From positions 57,389 to 121,388 of the forward strand of contig JAQUXP010000007.1 in the NCBI GenBank assembly GCA_028692395.1: DNA of 64,000 nt, written 5' to 3'. A program made the translations under genes and the position numbers. Source of the stretch: Lachnospiraceae bacterium. GTDB lineage: Bacteria; Bacillota; Clostridia; Lachnospirales; Lachnospiraceae. Positions 38,920-48,447 of the stretch are shown piece by piece. Numbering within the stretch: the first letter of the stretch is position 1; the number at the start of each line of letters is the position of its first letter. Under the pieces are notes generated by a model that worked only from the letters and a program-made list of their open reading frames with translations, was not told the DNA's origin and searched no databases.

Positions 38920-39933
38920 ATGAAGAGAAATATGAAGCAATGGTTAAAGGACTATAAGGACGCTCCGGTAAAAAAAGCGATGCCGATTCTGTCCTTTCCA
39001 GGAGCCGTTATGATGAATCGCACGGTGAATGAGCTGGTAAGAGACGGACATCTGCAGGCCCTCTGTATGAAAACAATCGCTGATCGATTCGATACAGGAG
39101 CAGCATTTAGCCTGATGGATCTGTCTGTGGAAGCAGAAGCCTTCGGAAGCCCCGTGCTTTACAGCGATGAGGATGTGCCCACGGTAAATGGAGTGCTGAT
39201 TCACGAGGAAGAGGAAGCACAGGCTTTGAAGGTTCCAAAGGTAGGAGACGGAAGGACAGGCGCCTGTGTGGAGGGGATCAAAGAAGCCAGTCAGCTGATC
39301 ACGGATCGCCCGGTACTTGCGGGAATTATCGGACCATTTTCTCTGGCCGGAAGGCTGACGGATATGACAGAAATCATGTATCTCTGCTTTGACGAGCCGG
39401 AAATGGTGGAATGTCTTCTGGAGAAAGCAACAGAGTTTCTGATCCAGTATGCACTGGCCTTCAAAGAAGCGGGAGCCAATGGCGTGTGTATGGCGGAACC
39501 GGCGGCAGGACTGCTTTCGCCACAGCTTTTTGAAGAATTTTCAGTACCTTATGTACAGAAGATACGCTCTGCGGTGGAGGATGAGAACTTTATTGTGATG
39601 TATCATAACTGCGGCAATATCAAACCGCTTTTGCCTGCTGTGAAAGAGATTGGAGCATGTGCATACAGCGTGGGAAACAGTATTGATATCGAGGATGCAC
39701 TTAAGGTGCTTCCGGAGGATGCGATGGTGATCGGAAACATCGATCCGGCAGGAGTGATCCGCAGTGGTACCCCGGAGCTGATCTATCAGGAAACATTACA
39801 GCTTTTGGAGCGCTGCAGCAGATATGGGAATTTTGTGCTTGCATCCGGCTGTGATATCCCGCCGATGTCACCGGTGGAAAACATACAGGCCCTGTTTGAT
39901 GCAGTGCAGGAGTTTTATAAAGACAAAGCGTAG
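38920..39933 (+). CDS. UroD-family methyltransferase, MtaA/MtbA-like
   Basis: 'GVCMAEPAAGLLSPQLFEEFSVPYVQKI', 'VMYHNCGNIKPLLPAVKEIGACAYSVGN', 'FVLASGCDIPPMSPVENIQALFDAV'. Confidence 0.88.
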   Translation: MKRNMKQWLKDYKDAPVKKAMPILSFPGAVMMNRTVNELVRDGHLQALCMKTIADRFDTGAAFSLMDLSVEAEAFGSPVLYSDEDVPTVNGVLIHEEEEAQALKVPKVGDGRTGACVEGIKEASQLITDRPVLAGIIGPFSLAGRLTDMTEIMYLCFDEPEMVECLLEKATEFLIQYALAFKEAGANGVCMAEPAAGLLSPQLFEEFSVPYVQKIRSAVEDENFIVMYHNCGNIKPLLPAVKEIGACAYSVGNSIDIEDALKVLPEDAMVIGNIDPAGVIRSGTPELIYQETLQLLERCSRYGNFVLASGCDIPPMSPVENIQALFDAVQEFYKDKA

Positions 39934-39994
39934 CAACTATTCAGTAAGGATTCAGCAGTAAGCATTCAAAGATAAAAAAGCGGAGGAAGAAAAG

Positions 39995-40645
39995 ATGGCA
40001 ATTATAGAAGAAATCTCAGAGTTTTTACAGAAGGGAAGAGCAAAGAATGTAAAGAAGCTGGTGCAGCAGGCCCTGGATGAAGGGTTTGATCCAAAGGAGA
40101 TTCTAAACGATGGACTCCTTAGCGGAATGATGATTGTAGGTGGAAAGTTTAAGCGAGAAGAGGTCTTCGTACCGGATGTTCTGGTGGCAGCCAGGGCGAT
40201 GAATATGGGAATTGAGATTCTGGAGCCAAGACTGGTAGCAGCAGGAAATGAGCCCATCGGAAAAGCAGTGATCGGAACCGTAAAGGGTGATCTCCATGAT
40301 ATCGGAAAGAATCTGGTAACGATGATGATGAAGGGTGCAGGATTTGAGATCTACGATCTAGGGGTCGATGTGGAGGCATCCGCATTTATTGATAAGGCAG
40401 AGGAGGTTGGTGCTGACATTATCTGCATTTCCGCACTTTTAACTACCACCATGCCAAATATGAAGGATGTGATCTCACTTCTCGAAGAGAGAGGGCTTCG
40501 TGAGAAATACGTTGTGATGATTGGCGGCGCACCGGTAACAGAAAACTTTGCAAAAGAGATTGGAGCAGATTATTATACAGCAGACGCTACCTCGGCGGCT
40601 GAAACTGCAAAACAGGTTGCAGAAAAAGGTAATATACCAGCGTAG
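39995..40645 (+). CDS. Corrinoid (B12-binding) protein of methyltransferase system (MtaC/MtbC-like)
   Basis: 'GTVKGDLHDIGKNLVTMMMKGAGFEIYDLGVDV' (DxHxxG), 'VMIGGAPVTENFAKEIGADYYTADA'; N-terminal helical cap domain. Confidence 0.95.
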   Translation: MAIIEEISEFLQKGRAKNVKKLVQQALDEGFDPKEILNDGLLSGMMIVGGKFKREEVFVPDVLVAARAMNMGIEILEPRLVAAGNEPIGKAVIGTVKGDLHDIGKNLVTMMMKGAGFEIYDLGVDVEASAFIDKAEEVGADIICISALLTTTMPNMKDVISLLEERGLREKYVVMIGGAPVTENFAKEIGADYYTADATSAAETAKQVAEKGNIPA

Positions 40646-40758
40646 ATATGACGACCATGGTCATGTGCGAAATGTGCATGGACATGGTCATCTTTGACTT
40701 TATCAGGTAAGGAAGCGGATTGAGAAAAGCTGCTTCTTCCTGAATCAGGAGGAAAAGA

Positions 40759-41397
40759 ATGGACAGTGTAAAGAAAATTACAGATATTCCCGTGATAATA
40801 TCCAAAAAAGAAGTGCTTCAGATGTTAAACTGTGACGCAGATTGTTCTTCTTATGGAGCTGTAAGTGACCTCTATGATGAGGTGCTGGAGGATACCAGAG
40901 CGCTTCTGGATCCGGTGATTCTCTTTTGCTTTGGAACCGTACCAAAGGAGTATGCGTCAGGGGACATGAAAGAGGGAGAGGAGCTTATATATGCCATCAC
41001 AAGTGTGGGCGGTGAGGTCAGCCGAAGAAGCAGCGCAGCCTTTAGGCAGGGTGATCCGCTGTCCGGGATGCTTCTGAATGCAATTGCGGATTCGGCGCTT
41101 TTTCATATGGAGGAGAGTCTGAATCGTGTCCTGCGAAAAGCCTGCACGGATAGGAAAAGGGGTATTTTGAAGCGTCTGGAGGCACCACAGGATATACCCA
41201 TGGAGACGCAGAAGCTGGTGTTCGAGCAGACACATGCGGCGCAGCTTTATCAGATGAAAATCTCTTCTGGATTCATGCTGGATCCGGTGAAAAGCAGTGC
41301 AAATATCTTTCTGCTGACCAGTGATGAAAAGGTATTCCGTGCACAGCATGACTGCAGAAACTGCAGTAAACTGGACTGCTCTATGCGAAAGGAATAG
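40759..41397 (+). CDS. MetH activation-domain-like protein (putative corrinoid reactivation)
   Basis: Overall resemblance to the vitamin B12-dependent methionine synthase activation domain family; C-terminal 'CRNCSKLDC'; placed directly after the corrinoid protein. Confidence 0.65.
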   Translation: MDSVKKITDIPVIISKKEVLQMLNCDADCSSYGAVSDLYDEVLEDTRALLDPVILFCFGTVPKEYASGDMKEGEELIYAITSVGGEVSRRSSAAFRQGDPLSGMLLNAIADSALFHMEESLNRVLRKACTDRKRGILKRLEAPQDIPMETQKLVFEQTHAAQLYQMKISSGFMLDPVKSSANIFLLTSDEKVFRAQHDCRNCSKLDCSMRKE

Positions 41398-41400
41398 ATC

Positions 41401-42744
41401 GTGGAAAAGAATATAACAAAAGATATGACCAAGGGGTCTCCCTGGAGATGTATCCTGGAATTTGCGGTTCCCTCTTTTCTGGGACTGCTGTTTTATCAGT
41501 TTTATGGAATGGTGGATTCTGTTATTGTAGGAAAATGTCTGGGAGTCCAGGCACTGGCAGCAGTGGGCTCCACAGGCTCTATCAATTACATGATCTGTGG
41601 ATTCTGTATGGGCGTCTGCAACGGATTTGTAATCCCTGTTGCCCAGAAGTTTGGAGCAGGGGATGATAGAGCACTGCGTAAATTCGTGGCAAACAGTGCA
41701 TGGCTTTCCGTAATATTCTCCCTTGTCACTACAACGCTGGTGTGCAGCCTGTGCAGGCAGATCCTGCTGTGGATGAAGACACCGGACAATATTTTTCATG
41801 ATGCCTACAGCTATATATTTGTGATCTTTCTGGGCATTCCCATCATCTTTGTCGGCAATGTATCAGGGGGAATCATAAGGTCGTTTGGAGATAGTAAAAC
41901 ACCGCTGTATTTTACTATAATCTCCTCATTTTTGAACATTGTGCTGGACCTGGTCTCTATCCTTGTACTGCATATGACAGTTGTGGGACCGGCACTTGCC
42001 ACGGTAATCTCCCAGGGCTTTTCCAGTGCGCTGAATCTTTTGTATATCCGGAAAAAATGTGATCTTTTGCGGATGGAACGAGAGGAATGGAAGCCGGATG
42101 GAGCTTATATGAAGATACTGTGCAGTATGGGAATTCCCATGGGACTGCAGCATTCCATCACTGCAGTGGGAAGCGTTGTGATTCAGACCTCGGTCAACAC
42201 CTTTGGAGCTGCCTCCATCGCAGCGGTGACAGCTGCGAACAGGGTAAACATGTTGGTCTGCACGCCCTTCGATGCCCTGGCAACCACGATGAGTACTTAT
42301 TCCGGACAGAATATGGGAGCAAAAAAAGTGGATCGCATTCATGCAGGAGTGCGTGTTTCCCTGATTCTTGGATCCGTGTATGCGGCAGCTTCTTTTCTCA
42401 TTCTTTCTGTCTGGGGAAGGGATATCACCCGGCTGTTTGTAAGTGCATCTGAGACGGAGATCCTGGATAAGGCGCATCAGTTTTTAGTCATCAACAGCCT
42501 GTTTTTTATTCTTCTTCTGGTGGTAAATGTGCTCCGACTGAGCATCCAGGGTATGGGTTTTACCGGTGTTGCAATGTTTGCAGGTGTATGCGAGATGGCA
42601 GCCAGGATTCTGGCAGCATTTGTGATGGTTCCACTCTTTGGCTACACGGCAGTATGCTTTGCCAACCCGCTGGCCTGGATCTGCGCAGATCTCTTTCTGA
42701 TCTTGACCTATGTGCGGATCACACGAAATTTATATCGGATATGA
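41401..42744 (+). CDS. MATE family efflux transporter
   Basis: 12-TM pattern, 'QFYGMVDSVIVGKCLGVQALAAVGSTGSINY', 'GMGFTGVAMFAGVCEMAARI'. Confidence 0.93.
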   Translation: MEKNITKDMTKGSPWRCILEFAVPSFLGLLFYQFYGMVDSVIVGKCLGVQALAAVGSTGSINYMICGFCMGVCNGFVIPVAQKFGAGDDRALRKFVANSAWLSVIFSLVTTTLVCSLCRQILLWMKTPDNIFHDAYSYIFVIFLGIPIIFVGNVSGGIIRSFGDSKTPLYFTIISSFLNIVLDLVSILVLHMTVVGPALATVISQGFSSALNLLYIRKKCDLLRMEREEWKPDGAYMKILCSMGIPMGLQHSITAVGSVVIQTSVNTFGAASIAAVTAANRVNMLVCTPFDALATTMSTYSGQNMGAKKVDRIHAGVRVSLILGSVYAAASFLILSVWGRDITRLFVSASETEILDKAHQFLVINSLFFILLLVVNVLRLSIQGMGFTGVAMFAGVCEMAARILAAFVMVPLFGYTAVCFANPLAWICADLFLILTYVRITRNLYRI

Positions 42745-42870
42745 TGCCTCGGTGGTCGGAAATCCCTTATGAGGGCGGAACAGGGTTTCGAAGTCCAAGA
42801 GTATACAAAAAAACAACCGATTTTGCTAAAACCATAAGAAATCAGCATAAACTCGCTGTGCGATAGCCCC
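42745..42870. repeat. Partial/deleted copy of the 21645-21887 inverted-repeat element
   Basis: Shares near-identical ~75 nt GGTTTCGAAGTCCAAGAGTATAC...AAGAAATCAGCATAAACTCGCTG with the reverse complement of 21645-21887; ends ...TGCGATAGCCCC. Confidence 0.8.
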
Positions 42871-43056
42871 CTGAGCTGCTATATGATACCACGGATTACT
42901 CCGCACCATGTGCTACCGTAATCCTAATATTTTAAAAGAAATAATAATTTATTGCATGTAATCGGAAGGCTGTAATTGCTATAATGCAGTCAATGAAAGA
43001 TGTGCTGTAATAGAGGAAAAAGGGGTTTACACTATAACACAACCAGGAGGTGTTTT

Positions 43057-44043
43057 ATGATACCAGAGAACAGGAAGGCATGGGTGCTGACGGAGCCTGG
43101 AAGGCTGGAACTGCAGCGGATTCCGATGCCGGAAATCAGGGATAATCAGGTTTTGGTGGAGATTGACCGGGCCTGCATCTGTAATGGTTCAGATCCGGGA
43201 ATTTACCACGGACATGAGGCCTATCAGACGCCCCTTGTCTTTGGCCATGAGGCAAGCGGAGTTATCGTAAAAGCAGGAAATTTGGTCACGGATTTCTCTG
43301 TGGGGGATCGGGTCTGCTGGTGGTTTGAGGCAGGAGCATTTACTGAGTATCAGGCGATTACCCCTGAAAATATAGCGATTTTTAAAGTGCCGGAAGGGAT
43401 TACGAGGGATGAAGCACCGGTGATGGAGCTGGTGCTGGCAGCCTGCAGGGCGCTGATGGAGGTACCGCCAAAACTGGCGGGAGGAAGGCTTTTGATCTGT
43501 GGTCTTGGACCCAGTGGTCTGGTGCTTCTTCAATATGCAAAAGCCCTGGGTTATGACAGAGTAATCGGCTGGGATCTATATGAATCCAGAAGAGAGCTGG
43601 CGAAGAAGCTGGGAGCAGACGAGGTCTATGATCCGAAGGAACTGACCAAAGAGGCTGTGGAAGGCATGGACTCTTCAGATGTAGGCGTACTGATGATGGG
43701 AAATGACTGCCTGCCGGGAGAGCCCACGGCAACGCTTCTTATGCGTGCCCTGCGAAGCGGCGGAACGGTGATTTCCTATGGACATCCGGAGGGCGGCTGT
43801 CGGTTCAGCCCTTATGTATTCCAGTCCAGAAACCTGAATATGAGGAGTCCCTCCAGTGACTGGTCAGTGATCCGGCAAAGGGGTCAGGAGATCGTAAAGT
43901 TGGTGGAACAGGGAAAGATAAGGATCAAGCCACTGATTACAGATGTTGTAGAGATGGATGATTTTCTTCCGGCATTTATAAGGGTGCTGGAACGCCCATG
44001 GGAGCAGATCAAGGTCATCTTAAAGGTGAAAGGGGATACATAA
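43057..44043 (+). CDS. Zinc-binding/MDR-family alcohol dehydrogenase
   Basis: RBS AGGAGG then ATG at 43057; 'PLVFGHEASGVIVKAG', 'LLICGLGPSGLVLLQYAKALGYDRVIGWD'. Confidence 0.9.
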   Translation: MIPENRKAWVLTEPGRLELQRIPMPEIRDNQVLVEIDRACICNGSDPGIYHGHEAYQTPLVFGHEASGVIVKAGNLVTDFSVGDRVCWWFEAGAFTEYQAITPENIAIFKVPEGITRDEAPVMELVLAACRALMEVPPKLAGGRLLICGLGPSGLVLLQYAKALGYDRVIGWDLYESRRELAKKLGADEVYDPKELTKEAVEGMDSSDVGVLMMGNDCLPGEPTATLLMRALRSGGTVISYGHPEGGCRFSPYVFQSRNLNMRSPSSDWSVIRQRGQEIVKLVEQGKIRIKPLITDVVEMDDFLPAFIRVLERPWEQIKVILKVKGDT

Positions 44044-44925
44044 ATGAAAACAGATCAGAAGTTACAGCTTGGCATCTCGGGGCAGGCGCTGGGAGAGGTC
44101 ATGGAGTTTGAAAAAATCGTGGAGCTTGCGGCAAAGTATGATATTCGTCACTTTGAACTCTGGCCGTGTAATGTGCCGGGAACAGGCTTTGGATACAGGG
44201 ACAGAGACATTTCCGTGATTCAGAGGATCCAAAAGGAGAAGGATATTGTGATTGATTGTGTCACTTTGGAGGCTGCTTTTTGTGAGCAGGCGGTAGAGAC
44301 GCCGGAATACTACACGGAGCTTTTGAAAGGATCCATCGATGCAGCCTGTGCGGTAGGGGCAAAGCTGGTGAATCATTACTGCTACTTTATCAATCTGGAT
44401 GAGAAGCCGGACTTTGAGAGAATGGATGCTTTCTGGCTGCCTGCACTGGCTTATGCGAAAGAAAAGGGTATCACTTTGGTGCTTGAAAACGAAGCCCATG
44501 ATGCCACAAGAAGACCGGAGCTTACGGCGGCGATTATGGAACATTATCAGGATGCTGCATTTTTAACAAATTATGACGCCACCAATTATTTTCATGCCAG
44601 TGCGGAGGCCTTTCCGGCTGCCTATGAGATCCTGAAGCCATACATCGGTTATGTACATCTGAAGAATGCATGTATCCACCGTGAGGGTGCAGGACAGCCG
44701 AAGGAAAATCTGGGAGCGCCCATGTCAGGTGTATTCGAACCTGCTTCCATCCAGTATGCAGTGATTCCGGAGGGAAGCGTGAATGTTGCAGGGATTTTAA
44801 CACAGCTTTTGAAGGATGGAATTTATACAGGAACCTGCACCCTGGAGCCTCATACGACACCGGAATGTGTGGAGCATTTCTATCAGGTGGAAAGTACATG
44901 GCTCAGAGAAAGAGGATATTTTTAG
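44044..44925 (+). CDS. Sugar phosphate isomerase/epimerase (xylose isomerase-like TIM barrel)
   Basis: 'LGISGQALGEVMEFEKIVELAAKYDIRHFELWP', 'LVLENEAHDATRRPE', 'IGYVHLKNA', 'TCTLEPHT'. Confidence 0.88.
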   Translation: MKTDQKLQLGISGQALGEVMEFEKIVELAAKYDIRHFELWPCNVPGTGFGYRDRDISVIQRIQKEKDIVIDCVTLEAAFCEQAVETPEYYTELLKGSIDAACAVGAKLVNHYCYFINLDEKPDFERMDAFWLPALAYAKEKGITLVLENEAHDATRRPELTAAIMEHYQDAAFLTNYDATNYFHASAEAFPAAYEILKPYIGYVHLKNACIHREGAGQPKENLGAPMSGVFEPASIQYAVIPEGSVNVAGILTQLLKDGIYTGTCTLEPHTTPECVEHFYQVESTWLRERGYF

Positions 44926-44941
44926 AAGGGAGATAAATATT

Positions 44942-45937
44942 ATGTTAGCAGCAGTAGTTACAGAACCAGGAAAGCTGGAGATTAAAGAGGTGGAGCGCCC
45001 AATACCGGGACCAGGACAGTTTCTCATCAAAACACTGGCATCATCCATCTGTAATGCCACAGACAATCATATTCTGGAGGGGATTTTTGATGGCTATCAC
45101 GATCACTATCCACAGATTCTGGGACATGAGGTGTGCGGGGAGGTCGTGGAGCTGGGAGCGGATATCACAGATGTAAAAATCGGGGATCGGATTGCCATGT
45201 ACACTCCTTATGGAGCATTTGCAGAGTATGTTCCGGTGGACCGGTATGGATATGGATATGCCAAAGTACCGGATAATATGAGTAATGAGGTAGCTTCCAT
45301 CTGCGAGATGTTTGACGGGGCTTTTCGAAGCACCATCGCCTGTGCCGAGATCCAGGAAGGGGAGAAGGTACTGATCATCGGAGCCGGTCCTATGGGTCTT
45401 ACGGCAGCCTCTGCGGCAGCGGCCTGCGGCGGTGAGGTAATCAGTGTTGATTTCCATGAAAATCGTCTGCAAAAGGCATTGGAAATGGGAGCCAGACACG
45501 TGTATAATAGAAGCAGACTCAGTGCGGCGGAAGTGGTAGAAGCGATCAAAAAAGATGTGGGAGAAGTGGATGTGGCATTCATGTGCATCGCACTGGATCG
45601 CGCAGAAGAGCAGGATGCATTCTATATTCCGGTAGAAGCTCTGAGAGAGAACGGAAGGATGAGCAGTCTGAATGTTGAGGTGAAGCTTGAGCATCACAAT
45701 CACCGCATGAATCCGTTCCATCTGAACCGTAAGAATATCAAATATCGCCATATGCTCGAAAGAGGCGGCACAATCGAAGATTTCCAGCACGGCTATGATC
45801 TGGCCGCCGCCGGAAAAATACCGATGGAAAAGCTGATTACACATAAGATCACACTGGATCAGCTTGCCTGGGGTCTTGACATGTGCCACAATCATCTGGA
45901 CGAATGTATTAAGTTTATTGTGTACCCCAAACATTGA
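44942..45937 (+). CDS. Zinc-binding dehydrogenase (MDR family)
   Basis: 'MLAAVVTEPGKLEIKEVERPIPGPGQFLIK', 'ILGHEVCGEVVELGADI', 'VLIIGAGPMGLTAASAAAACGGEVISVD'. Confidence 0.92.
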   Translation: MLAAVVTEPGKLEIKEVERPIPGPGQFLIKTLASSICNATDNHILEGIFDGYHDHYPQILGHEVCGEVVELGADITDVKIGDRIAMYTPYGAFAEYVPVDRYGYGYAKVPDNMSNEVASICEMFDGAFRSTIACAEIQEGEKVLIIGAGPMGLTAASAAAACGGEVISVDFHENRLQKALEMGARHVYNRSRLSAAEVVEAIKKDVGEVDVAFMCIALDRAEEQDAFYIPVEALRENGRMSSLNVEVKLEHHNHRMNPFHLNRKNIKYRHMLERGGTIEDFQHGYDLAAAGKIPMEKLITHKITLDQLAWGLDMCHNHLDECIKFIVYPKH

Positions 45938-45974
45938 TAAGGATGCGAAAAGCATGAGGGAGGAGCGTTAGAAT

Positions 45975-48422
45975 ATGTTGAAGATCAATCTGCAGTCAAA
46001 CTGGCAGTTCCATGAGGTGGATTCTGAAAAATGGATGCGTGCAAGGGTTCCCGGCACTGTCTATACGGATCTTTTGGAGCAGGGCGAGATGGAGGATCCT
46101 TTCTTCCGGGATAACGAGGATCAGGCCCTGGAGCTTATGCGCCGGGATTATGAGTATCGCTGTTCCTTTGACTGTGAAAAGGAGTGGGAGGAGCTGTCAG
46201 GGTGCGATCAGATTCTGCTTCATTTTGACGGACTGGATACGCTGGCGGACATTACCCTTAACGGACATATGCTGGGAAGCGCCTGCAACATGCACAGAAT
46301 CTGGGAATACGATATCAAGGATGATCTGAAGCAGTGTGATAATCAGCTGCAGATTTATCTTCATTCGCCTGTTCAGTATATCGAAGAGGCATATAAAAAA
46401 GCTCCCACCAGAGGCAGTGAAGACGCCATGCCGGGTTTTGTTCACCTGCGAAAAGCACACTGTATGTTTGGATGGGACTGGGGCGCACATCTTCCGGATG
46501 CCGGTATTTTCAGACCGGTAAGTCTTCTCGGAATTCAAAAAGCCAGGCTGGAGGATGTGGAAATCCGTCAGCACCATGAAGTAGATGCCTGTGGTGACAC
46601 TGTTTGCGTAACACTGGAAGTGCTGGTAAAAGGAGCAGAGAATCTGGAATATGACGTGGTACTGACAAGCCCGGAAGGAACCAAAAAGCGTTACAGTCAT
46701 TCACCCAAAAAGGTGACGGTTGATCAGCCCAGACTTTGGTGGCCAAATGGCTATGGAGAGCAGCCCCTTTACAACGTACAGGTCATACTTTGCGAGAAAG
46801 AGAAGGTGCTGGATGTCTGGGAAAGGCGGATCGGTCTTCGCCGGGTCACCATGAGAAGAGAGAAGGATCAGTGGGGTGAATCCTTTGCTCAGGAGATCAA
46901 CGGAGTTGCCATGTTTGCCATGGGAGCAGACTATATTCCGGAGGATCATCTGCTGGGGAGAGTCAGCGAAGCGACCACCAGAAAGCTGTTGGAAAAAGCG
47001 ATTTTTGCAAACTTTAATACCGTCCGGGTATGGGGAGGCGGTTATTATCCGGAGGACTGGTTTTATGATCTGTGTGATGAACTGGGACTTTTGGTATGGC
47101 AGGACTTTATGTTTGCCTGCGGCGCCTATGATCTGACACCGGAGTTTGAAGAGAATATTGTCCATGAATTTATCGACAATATCAGACGGCTGCGGCATCA
47201 TGCTTCCCTGGCTTTGATGTGTGGAAATAATGAGATGGAGATGTTTATGAAGCAGGGAAACTGGGTATCCAAGCCCAGTGAAATCCGTGATTATCTCTTT
47301 ATGTATGAGCGGATTCTTCCGGCACTGATGAAGCAGTATGCACCTCAGGTATTCTACTGGCCGGCAAGTCCTTCCTCAGGCGGAAGCTTCGACGAACCAA
47401 ATGACGAAAATCGTGGGGATGTCCATTACTGGGATGTGTGGCATGGCAATAAACCATTTACCGAGTATCGTAAATTCTTCTTCCGCTATCTGTCTGAATT
47501 CGGATTCCAGTCATTTCCGATGGAAAAGACGGTGGAGGGAATCACGGACCGGGAAGAGGAGAGGAATGTATTCTCCTATATTATGGAAAGACATCAGCGC
47601 AACGGAAGCGCAAACGGAAAGATCATGCTTTATATGCAGCAGATGTTTCGGTATCCGTCCGATTTTTCTGCTGTTCTATATGCCTCTCAGCTTTTGCAGG
47701 CAGAGGGTATCAAGTATGGAACAGAGCATTTTCGAAGAAACAGGGGACGCTGTATGGGTGCGATCTACTGGCAGCTCAATGACTGCTGGCCTGTGGCATC
47801 CTGGTCCAGTATCGATTATGGCGGACGCCTGAAGGCCCTGCATTATTATGCCAGAAGGTTCTTTGCGCCACTGATGATCTCCTGTGAAGAACAGGGAATG
47901 CTTTCCTCCGGACTGCAGTTGAATCAGCTTCCCTTTACCTATGAAAAGTCCATCCGCCTGAATGTGGCGAATGAAACCATGGAAGAAAAGGCAGTGACAG
48001 TACGGTGGCAGCTCCGGGATACGAAAGCACGGATTTTAAGACAGGAAGAAGAAAAGCTGAGTGTTCCTGCCCTTGAGAGTGTGTGGCTGGATAAGGTCCT
48101 GCTGTCTGAGATACAGGTATTTGAAGAATATGTAAGCTATGAGCTTTTAGAAAATGGAACAGTGGTTTCAGAAGGAACGCTCAACCTCTCCTATCCAAAG
48201 TATTTCCGTTATGAGGATCCCAAGCTTTCGGCACGGGTAGAGGGAAACCAGATCATCGTCTCCGCATCCGCCTATGCAAAGAGCGTAGAGATCTTAAATG
48301 AAGAGGAAGATTTAATTCTTTCCGATAACTATTTTGACTTAAATGCCGGAGAAAAAGCGGTAGATATCATCAGCGGAGAACCGGTGAATCTGAGGCTGCG
48401 AAGCGTTTACGACATCAGATAG
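45975..48422 (+). CDS. Glycoside hydrolase family 2, beta-mannosidase-like
   Basis: 'WQFHEVDSEKWMRARVPGTVYTDLLEQGEMEDPFFRDNE', 'FGWDWGAHLPDAGIFRPV', 'NTVRVWGGGYYPEDWFYDLCDELGLLVWQDFMFACG', 'LMCGNNEMEMF'. Confidence 0.95.
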   Translation: MLKINLQSNWQFHEVDSEKWMRARVPGTVYTDLLEQGEMEDPFFRDNEDQALELMRRDYEYRCSFDCEKEWEELSGCDQILLHFDGLDTLADITLNGHMLGSACNMHRIWEYDIKDDLKQCDNQLQIYLHSPVQYIEEAYKKAPTRGSEDAMPGFVHLRKAHCMFGWDWGAHLPDAGIFRPVSLLGIQKARLEDVEIRQHHEVDACGDTVCVTLEVLVKGAENLEYDVVLTSPEGTKKRYSHSPKKVTVDQPRLWWPNGYGEQPLYNVQVILCEKEKVLDVWERRIGLRRVTMRREKDQWGESFAQEINGVAMFAMGADYIPEDHLLGRVSEATTRKLLEKAIFANFNTVRVWGGGYYPEDWFYDLCDELGLLVWQDFMFACGAYDLTPEFEENIVHEFIDNIRRLRHHASLALMCGNNEMEMFMKQGNWVSKPSEIRDYLFMYERILPALMKQYAPQVFYWPASPSSGGSFDEPNDENRGDVHYWDVWHGNKPFTEYRKFFFRYLSEFGFQSFPMEKTVEGITDREEERNVFSYIMERHQRNGSANGKIMLYMQQMFRYPSDFSAVLYASQLLQAEGIKYGTEHFRRNRGRCMGAIYWQLNDCWPVASWSSIDYGGRLKALHYYARRFFAPLMISCEEQGMLSSGLQLNQLPFTYEKSIRLNVANETMEEKAVTVRWQLRDTKARILRQEEEKLSVPALESVWLDKVLLSEIQVFEEYVSYELLENGTVVSEGTLNLSYPKYFRYEDPKLSARVEGNQIIVSASAYAKSVEILNEEEDLILSDNYFDLNAGEKAVDIISGEPVNLRLRSVYDIR

Positions 48423-48447
48423 GAAATAATAGAAAGCAGGTGCAGCA

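Noticed and set aside
45041-45955. 304-aa minus-strand ORF
   Set aside because: Antisense to the MDR dehydrogenase with clear Rossmann motifs; shadow ORF.
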